A stretch of DNA of 64,000 bases. It comes from Actinoalloteichus hymeniacidonis. GTDB lineage: Bacteria > Actinomycetota > Actinomycetes > Mycobacteriales > Pseudonocardiaceae. Under the pieces are notes generated by a model that was not told where the DNA came from, searched no databases, and saw nothing but the letters and a program-made list of their open reading frames with translations. Where the stretch lies: contig NZ_JACHIS010000001.1 of NCBI RefSeq assembly GCF_014203365.1, forward strand, positions 4,898,001 through 4,962,000. Reading direction: 5' to 3'. The translations under genes and the position numbers were made by a program. Below are positions 1 through 9,193 of this stretch, one piece after another (position 1 is the first letter of the stretch; each line of letters begins with the position of its first letter).

Positions 1-1145
1 AAGGCGAGCAGCGAGACGACCAGTTCCACCGCGCCGGTGGCCTCCAGCAGATGCCCGGTGCTGCCCTTGGTGGAACTCACCGCCAGTCGGCGCGCATCGG
101 GGCCGAACACTCGATGCAGCGCGGCGGTCTCGGCGACGTCGTTGGACAGGGTCGCGGTGCCATGCGCATTGACGTAGTCGACGGCGGCAGGCTCCTCGCC
201 CGCACTGCGCAACGCGGCGGAGATGGCGTTGGCCACCCCGATACCGGCCGGGTCGGGGCGCACGAGATGGTGCGCGTCCGCGGACATCCCCCAGCCCAGG
301 ATCCGCCCCAACACCGGGACGCCCCGCCGCCGGGCCGAGCCTGCCGACTCCAGCACGAGCATGGCGGCGCCGTCGCCGAGTAACAGCCCGGAACGCCCCG
401 AGGAGAACGGGCGCATTCCGTTCTGCCTGGTCAGGGCGCGCGCGGCGTCGAAGTTCCTGAACGCGTGCGGGCCGACCAACGAGGCTCCGCCACAGAGCGC
501 GAGGCGGGCACGTCCGCTGCGGATCAGTGCGGCGCCGTGCACGATCGCGTTGGTCGATGCGACACAGGCGTTGACGAACGCCCTCGCGGGACCTCTCAGC
601 CGCAGCGTCTCGGCCAGGCTCTCGGCCAGATACGCCGGGACACAGTCGGCGAACGCGTCGGAGGCCTGCGCGTCGGGTCCGACCGACGCAGGCTGGGTCG
701 TAGCGGGCTGTGCGGTGGAGGGCTGGTCCGTGGTGGCGGGCTGGGCCTGCCGCCTGGCCTGCTCCCAGAACGCGACGTGCGCCGCGTCGTCGCCTGCGGT
801 GCCGATCGATAACGCAACGTCCTGGGCGCCGTCGAGTCCCGCCTCGCCCATGGCCTGCCGGGCGCAGTCGAGTAACACCGCGCGTTGAGCGGGCGTCCCG
901 GCCGACCATTGCGGGTCCACGTCCCGAATCCCCTCGGCCGGGTAGGTGGCGGCGTACCGCGATCGGAAGCCGGCGACGTCGAATCGTCGTACCGAGCTGA
1001 ACGCCTGCCTGCCCTCGAACACGTTGGCCAACAGCGCTTCGGTGCCGTAGCCGAAGGCGGTGAAGACACCCATCCCCGTCACCACGACATCGGAGTCGGC
1101 TGCCTCGTCGCCGGCTAATCCGGCGGCGGCTCTGTCAGCAGCCAC
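1..1145 (-). CDS. Beta-ketoacyl synthase (FabF/KS-alpha-like), cut by left window edge
   Basis: Condensing enzyme that joins an acyl primer to malonyl-ACP. About 381 residues are visible; a discrete KS is usually 400-420, so roughly 30 C-terminal residues lie outside the window. The full Cys-His-His set is present: C194 in NACVAST, H328 in NAHGTAT and H365 in STKGSTGH, with the usual K360. It should therefore be catalytically active rather than a chain-length factor. A Gln/Pro/Thr/Ala-rich stretch at about residues 134-160 is an unusual low-complexity insertion. The GTG start at 1145 overlaps the end of the upstream ACP gene by 11 bases, which suggests translational coupling. An internal GTG before VVTGMGVFT is an alternative start. 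Product and pathway are unknown because the cluster continues to the left. Confidence 0.88.
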   Translation of the reverse strand, partial: MAADRAAAGLAGDEAADSDVVVTGMGVFTAFGYGTEALLANVFEGRQAFSSVRRFDVAGFRSRYAATYPAEGIRDVDPQWSAGTPAQRAVLLDCARQAMGEAGLDGAQDVALSIGTAGDDAAHVAFWEQARRQAQPATTDQPSTAQPATTQPASVGPDAQASDAFADCVPAYLAESLAETLRLRGPARAFVNACVASTNAIVHGAALIRSGRARLALCGGASLVGPHAFRNFDAARALTRQNGMRPFSSGRSGLLLGDGAAMLVLESAGSARRRGVPVLGRILGWGMSADAHHLVRPDPAGIGVANAISAALRSAGEEPAAVDYVNAHGTATLSNDVAETAALHRVFGPDARRLAVSSTKGSTGHLLEATGAVELVVSLLA

Positions 1146-1413
1146 TCTGGACCCCCGACCCCGCCCTGATCTCCGAGGCCCGCCTGCCCGCCCGCAGGAG
1201 ATAGTCGTGCAGGCTGGCGATGGAGGTGAGCTCGGTCAGTTCCTCGTCACGCGGATCGACCCACACACCATGGCGTTCCTCCAGGACGTACAGGAACCAC
1301 ACCAGTGCGAAGGAGTCGATCACCAGTTCGTCGGCCTGTTCCTCGGTCTCCTCGCCGACGCCCGGCACCCCCGCCTCCGCGAGCAGGGACCGCAGCACGG
1401 TCATGCTGATCAC
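1135..1413 (-). CDS. Acyl carrier protein (second of two)
   Basis: A 92-residue acyl carrier protein. The phosphopantetheine site is the Ser in VIDSFALVW, a DSF variant of the usual DSL, followed by the normal amphipathic helix (LYVLEERHG). The GTG start at 1413 overlaps the stop codon of the first ACP in a GTGA quartet; the in-frame ATG at 1404 is an alternative. It lies between the first ACP and the ketosynthase in one tightly coupled minus-strand operon, so it probably carries the growing chain or primer for that ketosynthase. Recognition as an ACP is firm; its role relative to the other ACP is unknown. Confidence 0.85.
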   Translation of the reverse strand: MISMTVLRSLLAEAGVPGVGEETEEQADELVIDSFALVWFLYVLEERHGVWVDPRDEELTELTSIASLHDYLLRAGRRASEIRAGSGVQSGC

Positions 1414-1676
1414 GTGGCCACCCCGGATCCCAGTTCGACCGCCGTGCGCTTGTCCACCACGAGTCGAACGAGATCGCCCAAGCTGACCGTCGAGTCCTGA
1501 TAGACCTCCTCATCGGCCAGCTCGATACCGAACCGGCCCTCGGCCTGTACGACCAGCTCCACGAGGAACAGCGACTCCAGGTCCAGCGGTGTCTCGTCGG
1601 AGTGGTCGTCGTCGATCTCCAGGTGCAGCACATCGCGCAGCACTCCCACCAGGAAGTCGCGCACCTCTGTCTTCAC
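1410..1676 (-). CDS. Acyl carrier protein (first of two)
   Basis: An 88-residue acyl carrier protein. The carrier serine lies in LDLESLFLVELV, where Glu replaces the usual Asp of the DSL motif. The C-terminal half (GIELADEEVY...TVSLGDLVRLV) is typical of the ACP four-helix fold. The GTG start at 1676 is preceded by a strong AAGGAGA ribosome site on the minus strand, and its stop overlaps the next ACP start by 4 bases. It directly follows the acyl ligase gene with a 17-base gap, so it is a good candidate for the carrier loaded by that ligase (inference). Confidence 0.87.
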   Translation of the reverse strand: MKTEVRDFLVGVLRDVLHLEIDDDHSDETPLDLESLFLVELVVQAEGRFGIELADEEVYQDSTVSLGDLVRLVVDKRTAVELGSGVAT

Positions 1677-1693
1677 TCGGTTCTCCTTGTAGA

Positions 1694-3112
1694 TCAGTCG
1701 ATGGCTCGGGGGCGGGCGGCGTGCAGCAGATCGCGGTCTCGGATGAGCTTCCCGGCGGCGGTACGCGGCAACGACGGCCCGAGGTGCATGCGCTTGGGCA
1801 CCTTGACGTGGCTCAGCCGCTCCCGGCACCACGCCAGCAGGTCGGCGGCGCTGAGGACCCCGGAGATTCCGACATGGGCCTCGATGACCTCGTGGTAGGT
1901 GACCACGGCATCGATGACCTGCTCGTGTTCGTGGAGTACCGCCTCGATCTCGGCGAGATCCACCTTGAGCCCGCCGATGGCGATCACCGAGTCGGTCCGG
2001 CCCAGGATGCGCAAGGCGCCCGTCGCGGGATCCGGATCGGCGCGATCGAAGGTCCGCAGCCAGCCGTCGATGACCCGTTGGGTGCCGTCGGAGCGCAGAT
2101 ACGGCGTCTCGGCGATGGCGACGTACAGCTCCCCGTCGGTACAGCGGGTGGTGATCCCCGGCAGTGGCCTGCCGACCCGGTGCGGTCCGAACCGCCCGGT
2201 CAGATCCGCCGCCACCACACCGAGCTCGGTCATCCCGTAGATCTGGCCGAGGCGGATGCCCAGCCTGCGGTTCACCAACTCGAAGATGCCCTGGTCCAGC
2301 ACCTCGCCCGCGCAGACCGCACCGCGCAACGCGGGCAGCGGCGGCGGGTCGAACACGGAGGCCAACAACTCGAAGTGCGTCGGAACCCCGAGGATCACCG
2401 CGACCTCGTGCTCGGCGGCCAGATCCAACAGCTCCCGGGGCCGGACGCTGGAGGTCAGCACGACCGTCGCCTTGGCCCGCAGGGAATGCATCACGCCGAC
2501 GATCAGCCCGAAGGAATGCAGCATGGAACCGAGCAGCAGGATCCGCTCCCCCGCCTTCGGCGCTCCCTCCAGAGCAGCGATCCGCTCGAGTTCGATCTGC
2601 AGCGATCCAGCCGTCCGTCCGATGATCTTCGGGCGGCCGGTGGAACCGGAGCTGCTCTGCACCAGGCAATGGGCGGTCTCGGCCGTCGCGCCCACACCGG
2701 TCGGCCGCACCTGGACCTCGCGAACCGGCCGGAACACCGCCCGGATCTCGCCTGCGGTGTCGGAATGCAACTCGAACTGCGGCTCATAGCGGCGAAACAG
2801 CCGTTCGACCTCCGCGGGTTTGGCGCGCGAGTCGACCAGCAATACCTGGACCCCGCAGCGCCAGAGTCCGAAGAGGACATAGAACAGCGTCGCGCTCGGT
2901 CCGATCCGCAGCGCGACGGTGCAGCCGGGGCCGATCCCATCGCGCTGGAACAGGTCGGCGAATTCCTCGACCCTGGCGATCAATTCACCCCGGGTCACCA
3001 TTCCGGTGCTGTGCACCCAGATCACGTCGTCAGCGGAGCCGTCGATCAGTTCGGCGACCCAGGTGGACAATGCCTCCCAACCCGCCCGTCTGCCGTCTGT
3101 CGTCACTATCAT
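1694..3112 (-). CDS. AMP-dependent acyl/aryl ligase (ANL superfamily)
   Basis: Activates a carboxylic acid as acyl-AMP and transfers it to CoA or a carrier protein. The 472-residue protein has the family motifs in order: P-loop SSSGSTGRPK (153-162), the GQIYGMTE aromatic/Thr-Glu motif (289-296), the hinge GRTDSVIAIGGLKVDLAEIE (371-390) and the catalytic Lys in the C-terminal PRTAAGK (K455). It is the first gene of a minus-strand operon with two ACPs and a ketosynthase. That arrangement suggests it loads a starter acid onto an ACP. Substrate specificity cannot be read from the sequence. The ATG at 3112 was chosen because a GA-rich segment precedes it. Confidence 0.88.
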   Translation of the reverse strand: MIVTTDGRRAGWEALSTWVAELIDGSADDVIWVHSTGMVTRGELIARVEEFADLFQRDGIGPGCTVALRIGPSATLFYVLFGLWRCGVQVLLVDSRAKPAEVERLFRRYEPQFELHSDTAGEIRAVFRPVREVQVRPTGVGATAETAHCLVQSSSGSTGRPKIIGRTAGSLQIELERIAALEGAPKAGERILLLGSMLHSFGLIVGVMHSLRAKATVVLTSSVRPRELLDLAAEHEVAVILGVPTHFELLASVFDPPPLPALRGAVCAGEVLDQGIFELVNRRLGIRLGQIYGMTELGVVAADLTGRFGPHRVGRPLPGITTRCTDGELYVAIAETPYLRSDGTQRVIDGWLRTFDRADPDPATGALRILGRTDSVIAIGGLKVDLAEIEAVLHEHEQVIDAVVTYHEVIEAHVGISGVLSAADLLAWCRERLSHVKVPKRMHLGPSLPRTAAGKLIRDRDLLHAARPRAID

Positions 3113-3344
3113 CCGATCTCGCCACCACCGACCCCATCGGATCGAGTCGGTATCGTCTTATTTCTCGGGCCAGGACACCACTAACGCTGGTGACAGAATC
3201 ACCAGCCGAACAGGATGAGCCAACAACACCCGCCGCCGTCGCACCGGCAGTCGGAATTTATTCTCACAATTCTTGAAACACCGGGGACCGATTATGCGAT
3301 GGCGACGAAACCCGTCTACCCGGAACCAGCGAGCTTGACAGTAA

Positions 3345-4415
3345 TCAATTCCCGGCCGAAACCGAGAGTCGAACCGATTTCGCAGATCGCGCGGGCGAAG
3401 CTCGCACCACGAATTCCAGCAGACTGAACTCCCCGATAACCGCCTGCGACCCCAAGGCGAGCCCGGCGTCCTCGGCTAGGCGCGCGAATTGCGCCGCACT
3501 CCGCTCCAGACTCCCGATGAGCAGCAACATGCGCAGGTCCATCGCGGCCAACGCCTCGTCGACGGGCTGCCCGGGCCGACCCGTACATCGCACCCGTTCG
3601 ATCACCAGCACCCGGCCACCCTCGCCCGCCGCCTCGACACAGCGTCGGAGGATCGCGCTCGCCTCCGCATCCGGCCAATCGTGGAGCACCTGGGCGAGGA
3701 CGTACACCTCTCCACCGATGGGCAGCCGCTCGAAGAAGCTCCCCGCCACCACCTCACAGCGGTCGAGCACACCCGCCGCAGCCAGTCGCCGCCGGGCGGC
3801 CAGCGTCGTGGCGGGCAGGTCGACGAGCACCCCGCGCATCGCGGGATGCGCCGTCAACAACAGGCCGAGCAGGGTTCCATCGCCGCCACCGACATCGACG
3901 ACCTTGGACACCCTCGACCAGCCGTATCGTTCGACGAGCTCCGGTCCCCACCGGCCCGCCAGTTCGACGAGGTATGCGCCGAAGGACTCGGCCAGCCCGC
4001 TGCTCGATTCGAAATCACGCCAGACCGAGCACCCGAAGGTCTTCGGATAGGCCGCCTCACCGGTCCGGATGGATTCCAGCAATCCGGAATAGGACGCCTC
4101 CAGCCGGTTCCCGGCACCGTCGAGATCCAACCATTTACGAGCCGATTCGGACATCATCTCTCGCGAGATGTCGGTCAGCGCGTACTCCCCGGTGGTCGAT
4201 TCGACGAGAACACCCCGACACGCCAACAGGCGCAGCAGTCGACCCAACGCCACCGTGTCGGCGGAGACTCGGTCCGCCAGTTCATCGACGCGGGTAAGCC
4301 CCTCGTCGATGAGCTCGGGCAGCCGAAGCGTGACAGCCACCCGAATCGCCCATGGTGTGAGCAGATCGGCCAGATCCGACAGTGTGTGCGGCCGATCGTG
4401 TTCCAAATCGATCAC
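3345..4415 (-). CDS. SAM-dependent O-methyltransferase (plant-type/ActR family 2)
   Basis: Methylates a hydroxyl group of a small molecule. About 356 residues: an N-terminal winged-helix dimerisation domain (LTPWAIRVAVTLRLPELI, 'TRVDELADRV'), then a Rossmann core with the SAM motif VVDVGGGDGT near residue 175 and the catalytic-type histidine of VLHDWPD near residue 245. This is the architecture of antibiotic-pathway O-methyltransferases. Start uncertain: GTG at 4415 keeps the dimerisation domain, but no ribosome site is obvious and TTG 4421 or an ATG at 4502 are possible. It lies 232 bases upstream of the ligase gene on the same strand and probably belongs to the same cluster, acting as a tailoring enzyme. 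Confidence 0.85.
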   Translation of the reverse strand: MIDLEHDRPHTLSDLADLLTPWAIRVAVTLRLPELIDEGLTRVDELADRVSADTVALGRLLRLLACRGVLVESTTGEYALTDISREMMSESARKWLDLDGAGNRLEASYSGLLESIRTGEAAYPKTFGCSVWRDFESSSGLAESFGAYLVELAGRWGPELVERYGWSRVSKVVDVGGGDGTLLGLLLTAHPAMRGVLVDLPATTLAARRRLAAAGVLDRCEVVAGSFFERLPIGGEVYVLAQVLHDWPDAEASAILRRCVEAAGEGGRVLVIERVRCTGRPGQPVDEALAAMDLRMLLLIGSLERSAAQFARLAEDAGLALGSQAVIGEFSLLEFVVRASPARSAKSVRLSVSAGN

Positions 4416-4644
4416 ACGCAAGACTGTAACAGCGGCCACTAGGCCAAATGGCCGAATTACCTGAAGGTGTCGTAAATATCTGCCCCGCCGTGGCCATTGC
4501 ACGCTGGGTGAGGATTCAAGTTCCGAATTTGATTCAAAGAGACAGACGGCTTAGCCGGCAACACCCTTGGAAAAATTCACTCGGTGTGGGTAATTAACAA
4601 ATACGCACCGCGACGAGACGTCCGCGAGGCGACCCGCCGTTCCG

Positions 4645-4678
4645 CGATCGAACGGGCCCCGGTCGGCCCGCGCGATCG
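4645..4678 (-). terminator. Hairpin downstream of mnmA
   Basis: Composite inverted repeat: outer arms CGATCG (4645-4650 and 4673-4678), inner arms CGGGCC (4653-4658) and GGCCCG (4665-4670), with a 6-base loop and a 2x2 internal bulge. It follows the mnmA stop on the minus strand. There is no clear U-tract, as is common in actinobacteria. It would separate the housekeeping operon from the biosynthetic cluster to its left. Confidence 0.45.
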
Positions 4679-4762
4679 GGTTACCCGGCGGGGCTGGACG
4701 TCGCCTGCGCGGAACGGAGTACTCCGCCCCGCGCAGACCGTGCGTCGTGGGCCGTGGCTGGT

Positions 4763-5857
4763 TCAGCTGGTCGAGTTGATCCGCGCTGCGCCGAGCACGA
4801 GATCGCCTGCATCGGCATCCGGGCGGTAGAGCACGGCCACCTGCCCCGGTGCCACCCCTCTGACGCCCTCCCGCAGCCGCAGCCGCAGGACGTCGCCGTC
4901 CAGATCGACCGATGCGGGGGCGGTGCCCCCGTGCGCCCGGATCTGCACGACGCAGTCATCGGGTCCACTCGTCGGGCGGCCGCCGGGCCACACCGGCGCG
5001 TCGGTGGTGATCTCGTGGACCTCCAGCCGCTCGGCGGCGCCGACCCGTACCTCGCGGGTGACCGGCTCGACCGACAGCACGTACCTGGCGCGGCCGTCGG
5101 CCGCCGGGGTGCGCAGTCCGAGTCCCTTGCGCTGGCCCACGGTGAAACCGTGCACGCCACCGTGCGTGCCCAGCACCTCGCCGGTCTCGTCGTCGACCAA
5201 CGCACCGTCGGTGGTGCCGAGCCGGGAATCGAGGAACCGTCGGGTGTCGCCGTCCGGGATGAAGCAGATGTCGTGGCTGTCGGGCTTCTTCGCGACGGTC
5301 AGACCCCGGCGCTCGGCCTCCGCCCGGATCTCCGGCTTACCGGTGTCGCCGACCGGGAACATCGCGTGCCGTAGCTGATCGGCGGTCAAGGAGGCCAGCA
5401 CGTAGGACTGGTCCTTGTCCGCGTCCACCGCCCGCCGCAGCTCGACTCGACCGTCGTCCAAGACCTCGAGCCGGGCGTAGTGCCCGGTGCACACCGCGTC
5501 GAAGCCGAGCCCGAGTGCCTTCTCCAACAGCGCCTCGAACTTGATCCGCTCGTTGCAGCGCATACAGGGGTTCGGGGTACGGCCCGCCGCGTACTCGGCG
5601 ACGAAGTCCTCGATGACGTCCTCGGTGAACCGCTCGGCGAAGTCCCACACATAGAACGGGATGCCCAACAGGTCGGCCGCTCGGCGCGCGTCGTGGGCGT
5701 CCTCGACGGTGCAGCAGCCCCGCGAACCGGTCCGCAACGTGCCCGGCTTCGCCGACAGGGCCAGGTGCACGCCCACGACGTCATGGCCTGCCTCGACGGC
5801 CCGTGCCGCCGCCACCGCCGAATCGACGCCGCCGCTCATCGCCGCGAGAACCCGCAT
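4763..5857 (-). CDS. mnmA: tRNA-specific 2-thiouridylase MnmA
   Basis: Thiolates U34 of Lys, Glu and Gln tRNAs in the cytoplasm, using ATP and sulfur passed from a cysteine desulfurase. The 364-residue protein has the PP-loop SGGVDS (8-13), the catalytic cysteine in NPCMRCN (C98) and the second reactive cysteine in SHDICF (C198), all at the family's usual spacing. It starts 3 bases after the stop of the cysteine desulfurase gene, whose end carries a GAGGT ribosome site. The sulfur donor and acceptor are therefore co-transcribed. The same pair is adjacent in mycobacteria (recalled as Rv3024c-Rv3025c). Confidence 0.97.
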   Translation of the reverse strand: MRVLAAMSGGVDSAVAAARAVEAGHDVVGVHLALSAKPGTLRTGSRGCCTVEDAHDARRAADLLGIPFYVWDFAERFTEDVIEDFVAEYAAGRTPNPCMRCNERIKFEALLEKALGLGFDAVCTGHYARLEVLDDGRVELRRAVDADKDQSYVLASLTADQLRHAMFPVGDTGKPEIRAEAERRGLTVAKKPDSHDICFIPDGDTRRFLDSRLGTTDGALVDDETGEVLGTHGGVHGFTVGQRKGLGLRTPAADGRARYVLSVEPVTREVRVGAAERLEVHEITTDAPVWPGGRPTSGPDDCVVQIRAHGGTAPASVDLDGDVLRLRLREGVRGVAPGQVAVLYRPDADAGDLVLGAARINSTS

Positions 5858-5860
5858 CGC

Positions 5861-7237
5861 TCATACCTCCGCCGACACGGTACGTGTCGAATCCGTCGTG
5901 TCCATCGAGTTTCGGGGGCCCGCCGTCGCCCCGGAGCTCTTTCGCGCCCCGGTCTCGGTCGGCCGCCCGGAGAGGTCAGCGTTCGCGGGGCCGCCGGTGT
6001 TCCCGCTCGGGTCCGATCTGCCGTCGTCTGTGGATGCGGTCCGACGCCGGGTGACGCCCGCCGCCCTGGCCCGTTCGACGACCGAGCCGATGACCGCACC
6101 GAGTTCTCGCACGTCCTCGGGGGTGGAGTCGTGCCCGAGCGAGAACCGCAGGGAGCCGCGCGCCGCCGACCGGTCGGCGCCCATCGCGATCAGCACGTGG
6201 CTGGCCTCGGCGACCCCCGCCGTACAGGCCGAACCGGTCGAGCATTCGATGCCCTTGGCGTCCAGCAGCATGAGCAGCGCATCGCCCTCGCAGCCGGGGA
6301 AGGTGAAGTGCGCGATGCCCGGCAGTGCGGGTTGCTCGGATCCGGTCCGAAGCCGCTCGCCCGCCGCGCCGTTGACCACGGCGTCGGGCACCTGCGCCAA
6401 GACCTGGGCGATCAGCTCGTCGCGGAGCCCTTCGACACGTCGGGCCGTCGGCGCCCGTTGCCCGACGGATTCCTCGACGGCGGCGCTGAGGGCGGCGACC
6501 GCGGGCGCGTCCAGCGTCCCGGAGCGCACGTCGCGTTCCTGACCACCGCCGTGCAACAGCGGGACACAGGCGACGTCTCTGCGCAGCAGCAGCGCGCCGA
6601 CCCCGATGGGCCCGCCGACCTTGTGACCGGCCAGGCTCAACGCGCTGATCCCGCTGGCGCCGAAGTCGACCGGCAGCATGCCGACGGCCTGCACCGCGTC
6701 CGAGTGCAGCGGGATGTCGTGTTCCGAGGCGACCGCGACCAGGGCGTCCATCGGGTTGATCGTGCCGACCTCGTTGTTCGCCCACATCACGGTGACGAGC
6801 GCGACGGTCTCCGGTGCGGCCTCGATCGCGGCCCGCAGCGTCTCGGGCGCCACGCGGCCCGTGCTGTCGACGGCCAGCCAATCGAGTTCGGCGCCCTCGT
6901 GATCCGCCAGCCATTGCACCGCGTCGAGCACCGCATGATGCTCGGTCGGCGCGACCAGGATTCGGCGTCGGCGCTGGTCGGCGTCTCGCCGCGCCCAGTA
7001 GATGCCCTTGATCGCCAGGTTGTCGCTCTCGGTGCCGCCTGCGGTGAAGATGATCTCGGACGGTCGCGCGCCCAGGGCGGTGGCGAGTCGTTCTCGACAC
7101 TCCTCGACACGGCGCCGGGCTCGGCGCCCGGAGGCGTGCAACGAGGAGGCGTTGCCTACGACGGTCAACGCCTCGGTCATCGCGAGGACGGCGGCTGGCC
7201 GCATGGGTGTGGTGGCCGCGTGGTCGAGGTAAGCCAT
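5861..7237 (-). CDS. Cysteine desulfurase (IscS/NifS-like)
   Basis: PLP enzyme that takes sulfur from cysteine, here most likely for MnmA encoded just downstream. About 458 residues from the ATG at 7237 (family-typical [11 protein letters not shown]). The PLP lysine is in SLAGHKVGG (about K206), and the persulfide cysteine in STGSACTAG (about C338). The core ends near residue 398 and is followed by about 60 residues of Gly/Ser/Thr/Arg-rich tail, not usual for the family and probably disordered. A GTG 6 bases upstream (7243) is an alternative start. A TAGGCT hexamer sits just upstream and no ribosome site is seen, so the message may be nearly leaderless. Confidence 0.95.
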   Translation of the reverse strand: MAYLDHAATTPMRPAAVLAMTEALTVVGNASSLHASGRRARRRVEECRERLATALGARPSEIIFTAGGTESDNLAIKGIYWARRDADQRRRRILVAPTEHHAVLDAVQWLADHEGAELDWLAVDSTGRVAPETLRAAIEAAPETVALVTVMWANNEVGTINPMDALVAVASEHDIPLHSDAVQAVGMLPVDFGASGISALSLAGHKVGGPIGVGALLLRRDVACVPLLHGGGQERDVRSGTLDAPAVAALSAAVEESVGQRAPTARRVEGLRDELIAQVLAQVPDAVVNGAAGERLRTGSEQPALPGIAHFTFPGCEGDALLMLLDAKGIECSTGSACTAGVAEASHVLIAMGADRSAARGSLRFSLGHDSTPEDVRELGAVIGSVVERARAAGVTRRRTASTDDGRSDPSGNTGGPANADLSGRPTETGARKSSGATAGPRNSMDTTDSTRTVSAEV

Positions 7238-7336
7238 GGTCACACCAGCCTAACCGCGTGCGGGTGGGGCATCGCAGGCACCGGCAGGCGGGGGCCGTCG
7301 CCGATCGACTCCCTCGCTCGATGCCGGAATACCAGA

Positions 7337-7373
7337 ACGCGGCGCCCGCCGATGTCGAAGGCGGGCGCCGCGT
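7337..7373 (-). terminator. Terminator of the etfBA operon
   Basis: Perfect 14-base inverted repeat (arms 7337-7350 and 7360-7373, GC-rich, starting ACGCGGCG) with a 9-base loop. It lies between the etfA stop and the cysteine desulfurase start and marks the end of the etf transcript. Confidence 0.75.
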
Positions 7374-7422
7374 GGTGTGGACCCGGAGTCGCCGGAGCCT
7401 TGCCGCACGAGTTCGTGCCGCG

Positions 7423-8382
7423 TCAGCTCTTGCGTCGGGTGATCTCCTCGGTCAGCTGCGGAGCCACCGAGAAGAGGTCGCCGACCACACCGAAGTCCGC
7501 GATCTCGAAGATCGGCGCCTCGGCGTCCTTGTTGATCGCCACGATCGTCTTCGAGGTCTGCATCCCGGCCCGGTGCTGGATGGCACCGGAGATGCCCAGC
7601 GCGATGTAGAGCTGCGGGGACACCGACTTACCGGTCTGACCGACCTGGAACTGACCCGGGTAGTAACCGGAGTCGACGGCCGCTCGGGAGGCGCCGACGG
7701 CGGCTCCCAGCACGTCGGCGAGCTGCTCGACCACGCTGAAGCTCTCGGCGCTGCCGACTCCTCGACCACCGGAGACCACGACCGACGCGTCGGTCAGCTC
7801 GGGACGGTCGCCGCCCACGATCGGCTCGCGACCGGTGATCCGGGTGACCGTGGCGCCCTGGGGTTCGGGAAGTTCGACCGTCTCCTCGGCGCCCGCACCC
7901 GCAGTGGCCTCGGCCTCCAGGGCACCCGGCCGGACGCTGTACACCGGGACGCCGGTGGTGACCTTGGACTTCACCACGTAGGCACCGCCGAACACGGCCT
8001 GCGTGGCGACACCCTCGGCGTCCACGTCGTCGACCTCGACCAGTACGCCGGAGCCGATGCGCGCCGCGACTCGACCGGCGATCTCCTTGCCGGTGATCGT
8101 CGCGCCGACCAGCACGCCCGCAGGTGCGACGCGCTCGACGAGCAGCCCCAACGCATCCACCTCGGGGGTGATGAGCAGTTCGGTGGCGGACGCCGACTCG
8201 GCGGCGTAGACCTTGGCCGCGCCGTAGCCAGCCAACGCCTCCTTCGCCTTGGCCGCGACGCCGGGGGCGCCGACAACCACTGCGACGGGCTCACCCAGCC
8301 TGCGAGCCAGGGTCAGCAGCTCGAAGGTGTTCTTCTTGACCTCGCCGTCGGCGTGGTCGACGAGGACCAGGACCTCGGACAT
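7423..8382 (-). CDS. etfA: Electron transfer flavoprotein alpha subunit
   Basis: FAD-carrying subunit of the ETF heterodimer, which accepts electrons from acyl-CoA dehydrogenases and passes them to the respiratory chain. The 319-residue protein has the C-terminal FAD domain with [39 protein letters not shown] and TIVAINKD, all in normal order. It follows etfB on the minus strand with a 28-base gap, and a strong terminator lies downstream. Start ATG at 8382. The family assignment is certain. Confidence 0.96.
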   Translation of the reverse strand: MSEVLVLVDHADGEVKKNTFELLTLARRLGEPVAVVVGAPGVAAKAKEALAGYGAAKVYAAESASATELLITPEVDALGLLVERVAPAGVLVGATITGKEIAGRVAARIGSGVLVEVDDVDAEGVATQAVFGGAYVVKSKVTTGVPVYSVRPGALEAEATAGAGAEETVELPEPQGATVTRITGREPIVGGDRPELTDASVVVSGGRGVGSAESFSVVEQLADVLGAAVGASRAAVDSGYYPGQFQVGQTGKSVSPQLYIALGISGAIQHRAGMQTSKTIVAINKDAEAPIFEIADFGVVGDLFSVAPQLTEEITRRKS

Positions 8383-8410
8383 GACTTAGCCTTCCTCTCG
8401 TCGTCAGCCG

Positions 8411-9193
8411 TCAGATGAGCTTCTGGCCGACCAGGTACTCGGCGATCTGCGCGCCGCCCTGGCCTTGGTCGTCGACTCGCTCGCCCGCGCCGCGCGGCGG
8501 CTTGGGGGCGGATTCGACGACGGTGCTCCAGGAGCCACCCAGGCCGACCTCGGCCGCGTCGATGCCCAGATCGGCCAACGTCACCGTGTCCGTCTGCTTC
8601 TTCTTGGCGGCCATGATCCCCTTGAAGGAGGGGTACCGGGGGTCGTTGATCTTCTCGCCGACGCTGACCACTGCGGGCAGCTGGGCCTCGAGGTGCGTGA
8701 TGCCCTCGTCGGTCTCCCGCTCCACCCGGACGGTCTGGCCGTCGATCTCGACCTTGCGGGCGTGGGTGAGCTGGGGAAGGCCCAGCAGCTCGGCCAGGAC
8801 CGCGGGAATGGCGCCGCCACGACCGTCGGTGGCCTCGTTGCCCGTGACGACCAGGTCGACGCCCTCGACGGTGCCGATGGCCTTGGCCAGCACCTTCGCG
8901 GTCTGGATCAGGTCGGTTCCGTGCAGGGCCGGGTCGGAGACATGCACGGCTCTGTGCGCGCCCATCGCCAGTCCCTTGCGGAGTGCCTCGGTGGCGCGGT
9001 CGGGTCCCATGGACAGGACGACGACCTCACCCCCGTGCGCCTCCTGGATACGGAGCGCCTCCTCCACGGCACGCTCGTTGATCTCGTCGATCACCGCGTC
9101 CGCCGAGTCACGGTCCAGCGTGTGGTCGGCGTCGTTGAGCTTGCGCTCGGAGTAGGTGTCGGGCACCTGCTTTACCAGCACGACAATGTTCAT
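8411..9193 (-). CDS. etfB: Electron transfer flavoprotein beta subunit
   Basis: AMP-binding partner of EtfA. The 260-residue protein starts MNIVVLVKQVPDT and contains the ETF-beta signature region (VVTGNEATDGRGGAIPAVLAELLG). The ATG at 9193 is preceded by GAGGA and, further up, AGGAGG on the minus strand. It is first gene of a two-gene etfBA operon. A palindrome upstream (9307-9320) is a possible operator. The pair also lies beside the MGLP genes in mycobacteria (recalled as Rv3029c-Rv3028c). Confidence 0.96.
   Translation of the reverse strand: MNIVVLVKQVPDTYSERKLNDADHTLDRDSADAVIDEINERAVEEALRIQEAHGGEVVVLSMGPDRATEALRKGLAMGAHRAVHVSDPALHGTDLIQTAKVLAKAIGTVEGVDLVVTGNEATDGRGGAIPAVLAELLGLPQLTHARKVEIDGQTVRVERETDEGITHLEAQLPAVVSVGEKINDPRYPSFKGIMAAKKKQTDTVTLADLGIDAAEVGLGGSWSTVVESAPKPPRGAGERVDDQGQGGAQIAEYLVGQKLI

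Noticed and set aside
1589-3184. Plus-strand 531-codon frame opposite the acyl ligase
   Set aside because: Shadow frame with no motifs. The minus-strand ligase has complete family signatures in order.
5480-7609. Very long plus-strand open frame of about 700 codons
   Set aside because: It is a shadow opposite mnmA and the cysteine desulfurase. It is rich in Arg, Gly and His, has no family motifs, and reflects GC bias.
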